Shown: positions 60,434 through 64,000 of the stretch, in pieces
Numbering within the stretch: the stretch's first letter is position 1
Layout of the letters: the number at the start of each line of letters is the position of its first letter
DNA from: Nectonema munidae
Taxonomy: Eukaryota > Nematomorpha > Nectonematoida > Nectonematidae
Assembly (NCBI GenBank): GCA_030549495.1
Contig: JAUIRK010000885.1
Location: 992,001-1,056,000, forward strand
DNA length: 64,000 nucleotides
Direction: 5' to 3'
Translations under genes and position numbers: made by a program
The notes under the pieces: generated by a model
Told to the model about the DNA's origin: nothing
Database searches by the model: none
The model's input: only the letters and a program-made list of their open reading frames with translations

Positions 60434-60555
60434 TTAATTCTTTCAGGCGCAATGGGACACCTCTATCCCATGAAATAAAAGTGTCTGCTTTAAGTTAATC
60501 ATTGATAAGAAAAGACGACGATTAATTTTTGAAAACTTATGTTTGAAAGGCTTAA
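60434..60555 (+). mobile_element. piggyBac-type MITE family P, copy 4 (diverged)
   Basis: TTAA at 60434 and 60552. Interior landmarks AAATAAAAGTGTCTGCTTTA, AAGACGACGATTA and TTGAAAGGCTTAA follow the order of copy 3, about 0.4 kb away in the same orientation. Confidence 0.7.
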
Positions 60556-62012
60556 AGTTTCTTCCATTAAAAATTTTTTTAATAAAAATAATTTAGCATT
60601 TGACGTTTGTAAAATATTTAAGTTATCTTTGTAATATATCAGTGATACTTGGTATTATATTAAAAATTATGGATTTTTTCAAATTCATATCCAAATACAA
60701 GTTCATTATACAAATAGTTATGCTTTGTTAAGATTAGCTGAATAATAAGCATTTTTAGTTTTTTTAATAATTAAGTATAAGAAAGCTAATAGTCTTAAAT
60801 ATTTTACCATTAGTGTGATATTGCTGTCATAATTTGGTTATAGAAGATACCTTACTGTTTAAACAATAGTTAATTAATTATAAATCGAAGGTATTAAGTG
60901 GTTCATTCATATCAATTTTTGTTAAATGTTTTTTTTGAAATTTTAAAATTTAGTTCCAGCTACATTTTTGGAAATTTGGAAAGGGAATACAAAATTTAGA
61001 ATTTAAATAGAAAATGTAATTATAATAATACTTGTAGTACACTATTTTGGAATATATAATTAGTTAATTTTTCTATTCTTTTTAAGTTTTTATCATCAAT
61101 CTTAGTTGAATGATTAAATGTCCATGGACAAAGTCAATAAAAATGTCGATTGACATTTTGTCGACAGAAAATGCCTAAAAATAGAGAGGTGTGTGATAAA
61201 ATATTGAGGGTAAAAAAATAATAAAACATTTACGCAAAATAACGACGAGTCTTCTAACTACTTGACTTATTTACTAATTAATATGTAATTATCTGATTTT
61301 CGCAATATTCTTATTTTCGAAAAAAATTGTTCGTGAAAATATAACTCCCGAATATATTAATAATCTGGAAACTTTGCAGAGAAAAAGTATAACATATGAA
61401 GATAATTTTGAAAATATATGATTGCTAGCGAAAATAGCAGTACGCAAACTTTATTTAACTAGCAAATCGCAAAAATTTAACTTCTACGAAAATTTCATTA
61501 TTTACAGTATAAGTTAGTAGCGATCAGAGATCGGCAATATACGTTCTCTCTCAAACCCACTATCTCCCAGTGATCTCATATGAGATCAGTTAATTTAAGT
61601 TGAATATATAGTGTGTCTGTTAATATATTTGCAAATCTACCACTTTGATTCGATTTACTAATATTTTTTATAATAATCAGCTGGTTATTTGATGTTTTGT
61701 AGTTTTCATACAGGGTAAATATGAATGTTAAAATGAACAAAAATGACCGTTCTCAAAAAAAAACATCCATCTAACTATATCAATTGTGGAAAAATGATAA
61801 AAGACGTTTAAATCCTATAAATAATTCATAAATTTACTATCTTATTTGTTTAAAACATCGTATAGCAGGAAAAGAGAGAAAGTTATCAAAAGTACACTGA
61901 TCTCATATGAGTTTACTGGGAGAATATGTTGGTGTCAAGTCTTGTTTTTTGATCTAAAAGCAAATCAACCATCGTGCATTTCTTGCCAAACCTTGCTTGG
62001 ACGTGTTTGTAT

Positions 62013-62256
62013 TAGGGTTTGCATAGGTATCGAAAATTAGGTACCGGTACCGGTACCATTAAAATGAGATGACAATGAAAAAAAGATTTTATATGAATGA
62101 AGTGCAGTAAAGTTTTATGCAAAGAATTGCATAGTGAAATAAATCAATAACAACTAAGTTATTCTCGGAACCGGGAATACTTTTCGGTTCCGAGACGGTT
62201 CCCAAATTTTTAGAACCGGGAACGTCCCGGTATTTCAGAACCGGGAGCAAACCCTA
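62013..62256. mobile_element. hAT-type MITE with CCGGG-rich ends
   Basis: Inverted ends TAGGGTTTGC / GCAAACCCTA, flanked by GTTTGTAT (62005-62012) and GTTTGAAC (62257-62264), 6 of 8 matching. The interior has a GGTACC triplication near 62041-62058 and repeated GAACCGGGA motifs near the right end, unusually GC-rich for the region. Confidence 0.8.
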
Positions 62257-62559
62257 GTTTGAACTAGAAAATATTGATTTTAACTCATACAGCCCATCAA
62301 CGGAAGTCATTGCAGAAAAAAACGATTATTTTGATTCAATGATGTAAGATATGCGTAGATAAGATGCTTTGTTTTTTTTTATCCCTTTCCTTTATACATT
62401 GTTTGATTAATTCATTTATTGTTCGGTTCTCATATATAATGAATCATATACTTCTTTTTATTTAGACATAAATTTGTATTTACTATATTATTTGACCAAA
62501 TAAATGTCGAGAAAGATATACAAGAAATAGAGCAACAATTGATTACACTTTGTGAAAAG

Positions 62560-64000
62560 AAGATGTTGAGTCTGCAGATATTGTGGTGATTCCACCTGAT
62601 ACAGAAGAATTGACAGACAATGAAGATATTGATGACAACTGTACTAAAGGTGTTGGTGTTGTGGAATTTACGGATTTCTTGAACTGCATGCCGTTGGTCC
62701 GGTTGCCAATGATTTGAAAAAGAATGCAACTAGTTATGAAAGTTCAATAGAAACAAATGATGCTACTGAATCACAAACTAACACAAGAAACCAAAAACTG
62801 AGAAAGAAAACAGAGCTTTGTGATTCAGTGTACCAAGATGGGAATATAAGGTGGCAGAATATACAAAAGTCCACAAAAGAAATAAATTGTACGAAGATAA
62901 TATGAGAAGAGTGAAAGAACAACTACTGATATGTTCAATTCCAGTTGAAAATTTTGAAGAAATATTTTCCAAAGAAATGTTCGAACTCATAATCAAAGAA
63001 ACTGTTCGTTATGCCACAGTATATAAGAACAAACCTAACACGACAGTAAACTCATATGACATAAAATTATTTATTGGAGTGTAACTATTTTCTGGGTACC
63101 ACAAATTACCTTCAGAAACGAACTACTGGTCAAATGATGAAGACTTAGGCATACAACTTGTGAATGAGGCAATGACAAAATCGAAATTGATAACAAAAAT
63201 GATAAAGGTTTCAAAATAAGAGAACTGATTATAGATCATGAAGTTTGGCATCTTTGAGGAACATCTCGCTGTAGATGAAATGATAGGCAAGTATTTTGGA
63301 CATCATGCCCTGAAGCATCATGAGATTCATCATAATTCATTAGAGGCAAACCAATTGGATTTGTATAAACTTTGGGCACTATGTGGGCTCTTGGGCTACT
63401 GTTATAACTTTCACCTTTATTGTTTCAAAAGCTTTACTGATGATGAAAGTGACAATTTATTACTTGAATCAAAAGTTGTACTAATATGCTAGATGTTGTA
63501 AAGCAACCTCAATCGCATAGTGTATTTTTTGCAACTGGAACAGTGCGAGAAATTAGACTGAATAAGTGTCTCTAAAAGACTCAAATAAATTGAAAAAGCA
63601 AAAGAGAGGAACATACGACTACTGATTCGCTACTAATGAAGAAATTCTTTTTTGTAAAATGCATTGATAATACATGTGTTTGTGTAACAGTTGGAAATAA
63701 TTATGACATAGTGGAACTTTTACAAAATGTGCAACGTTGGTTGAAAGAAAAGAAAGCAAAATGTTTGGTTCCTCAACCTAATGTATTAAAAAACTACTGT
63801 AGTTTTATGGGCCGTTTTAATAAATACGATTGACTCGTCAGTGAATTTGCAACAGCAATCAGAAGTAAGAAATGGTATTCGCCACTTTTCACTCGCATTC
63901 TAGACATGGCAGTGGTGAATTCATTTATTATATACAAATTAATTCACTCTGAAGACAAAGAAAGTGATGTCTGTAAAGATTTGCCTTCATTTCAAAGAGA
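62560..64000 (+). pseudogene. piggyBac transposase relic, third copy, runs off the right edge
   Basis: Fragments in order: VVIPPDTEELTDNEDIDDN (about 62580), a lysine-rich stretch, FELIIKETVRYATVYKNKPN (about 62980), IKLFIGV then GYHKLPSETNYWSNDEDL, then EEHLAVDEMIGKYFGHHALK with the first catalytic Asp (about 63256), ATGTVREIRLNKC, QPNVLKNYCSFMG (about 63775) and KKWYSPLFTRILDMAVVNSF (about 63870). The segment with the second Asp is deleted (FF runs straight into ATGTVR near 63525) and the third-Asp site reads FNKYD instead of VDxxD. Related to, but distinct from, the copy at 984-2660. Several stops and frameshifts. Confidence 0.85.

Larger units (their letters stand above)
59070..62010. other. 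Kinase intron 5' of the first visible exon
   Basis: No exon for the NPKSGG-type start of the catalytic domain or for the C1 domains was found here. The stretch holds two piggyBac-type MITEs and otherwise AT-rich sequence. Confidence 0.5.

Overview
The window is AT-rich, intron-bearing metazoan DNA packed with decayed mobile elements. GT-AG introns, tRNA-derived SINEs, piggyBac, pogo/Tigger and hAT-type DNA elements, several non-LTR retrotransposons and animal-type host genes rule out a prokaryote. The mixture of repeat families suggests an arthropod, possibly a crustacean such as a copepod; that is an inference and I cannot name the species.

Two host genes can be supported. The main one is a type IV (zeta/iota, Drosophila rdgA-like) diacylglycerol kinase on the minus strand. 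I could trace 19 exons from about 59.06 kb down to a stop codon at 25.12 kb. They cover the end of the catalytic domain, the accessory domain, a linker and the C-terminal ankyrin repeats. All 18 junctions use GT-AG and keep one reading frame across 635 codons including the stop. The 5' exons (C1 domains and the start of the catalytic domain) must lie beyond the right edge. The second gene is the 5' part of a cytochrome b5 on the minus strand near 5.2-5.5 kb, with two exons visible.

Layout. 0.3-2.8 kb: decayed piggyBac element. 3-4 kb: unidentified coding-like debris. 5.2-5.5 kb: cytochrome b5 exons. 5.9-6.7 kb: retroelement scraps. 10.2-12.5 kb: two CR1/Jockey-group LINE copies, the second abutting, at about 12.55 kb, an unclassified transposase-like gene (12.5-14.6 kb). 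15.36-17.29 kb: a nearly whole Tigger/pogo element with TA target sites. 17.5-18.1 kb: degenerate satellite. 18.4-20.9 kb: a LINE with ORF1 and endonuclease parts. 21.0-21.2 kb: a 16-bp minisatellite ending in a hairpin. 22.3-22.9 kb: a second piggyBac relic. 25.1-59.1 kb: the kinase gene, whose large introns hold LINEs, a second Tigger-like relic, SINEs, hAT-type and piggyBac-type MITEs and dispersed transposase-like pseudogenes. 62-64 kb: a hAT-type MITE and a third piggyBac relic running off the edge.

The kinase gene is the only long-range functional unit. The rest is mostly a record of nested insertion: for example a SINE with a perfect 13-bp target duplication sits inside a TA-flanked pogo-type element, which itself sits 44 bp upstream of a kinase splice acceptor.
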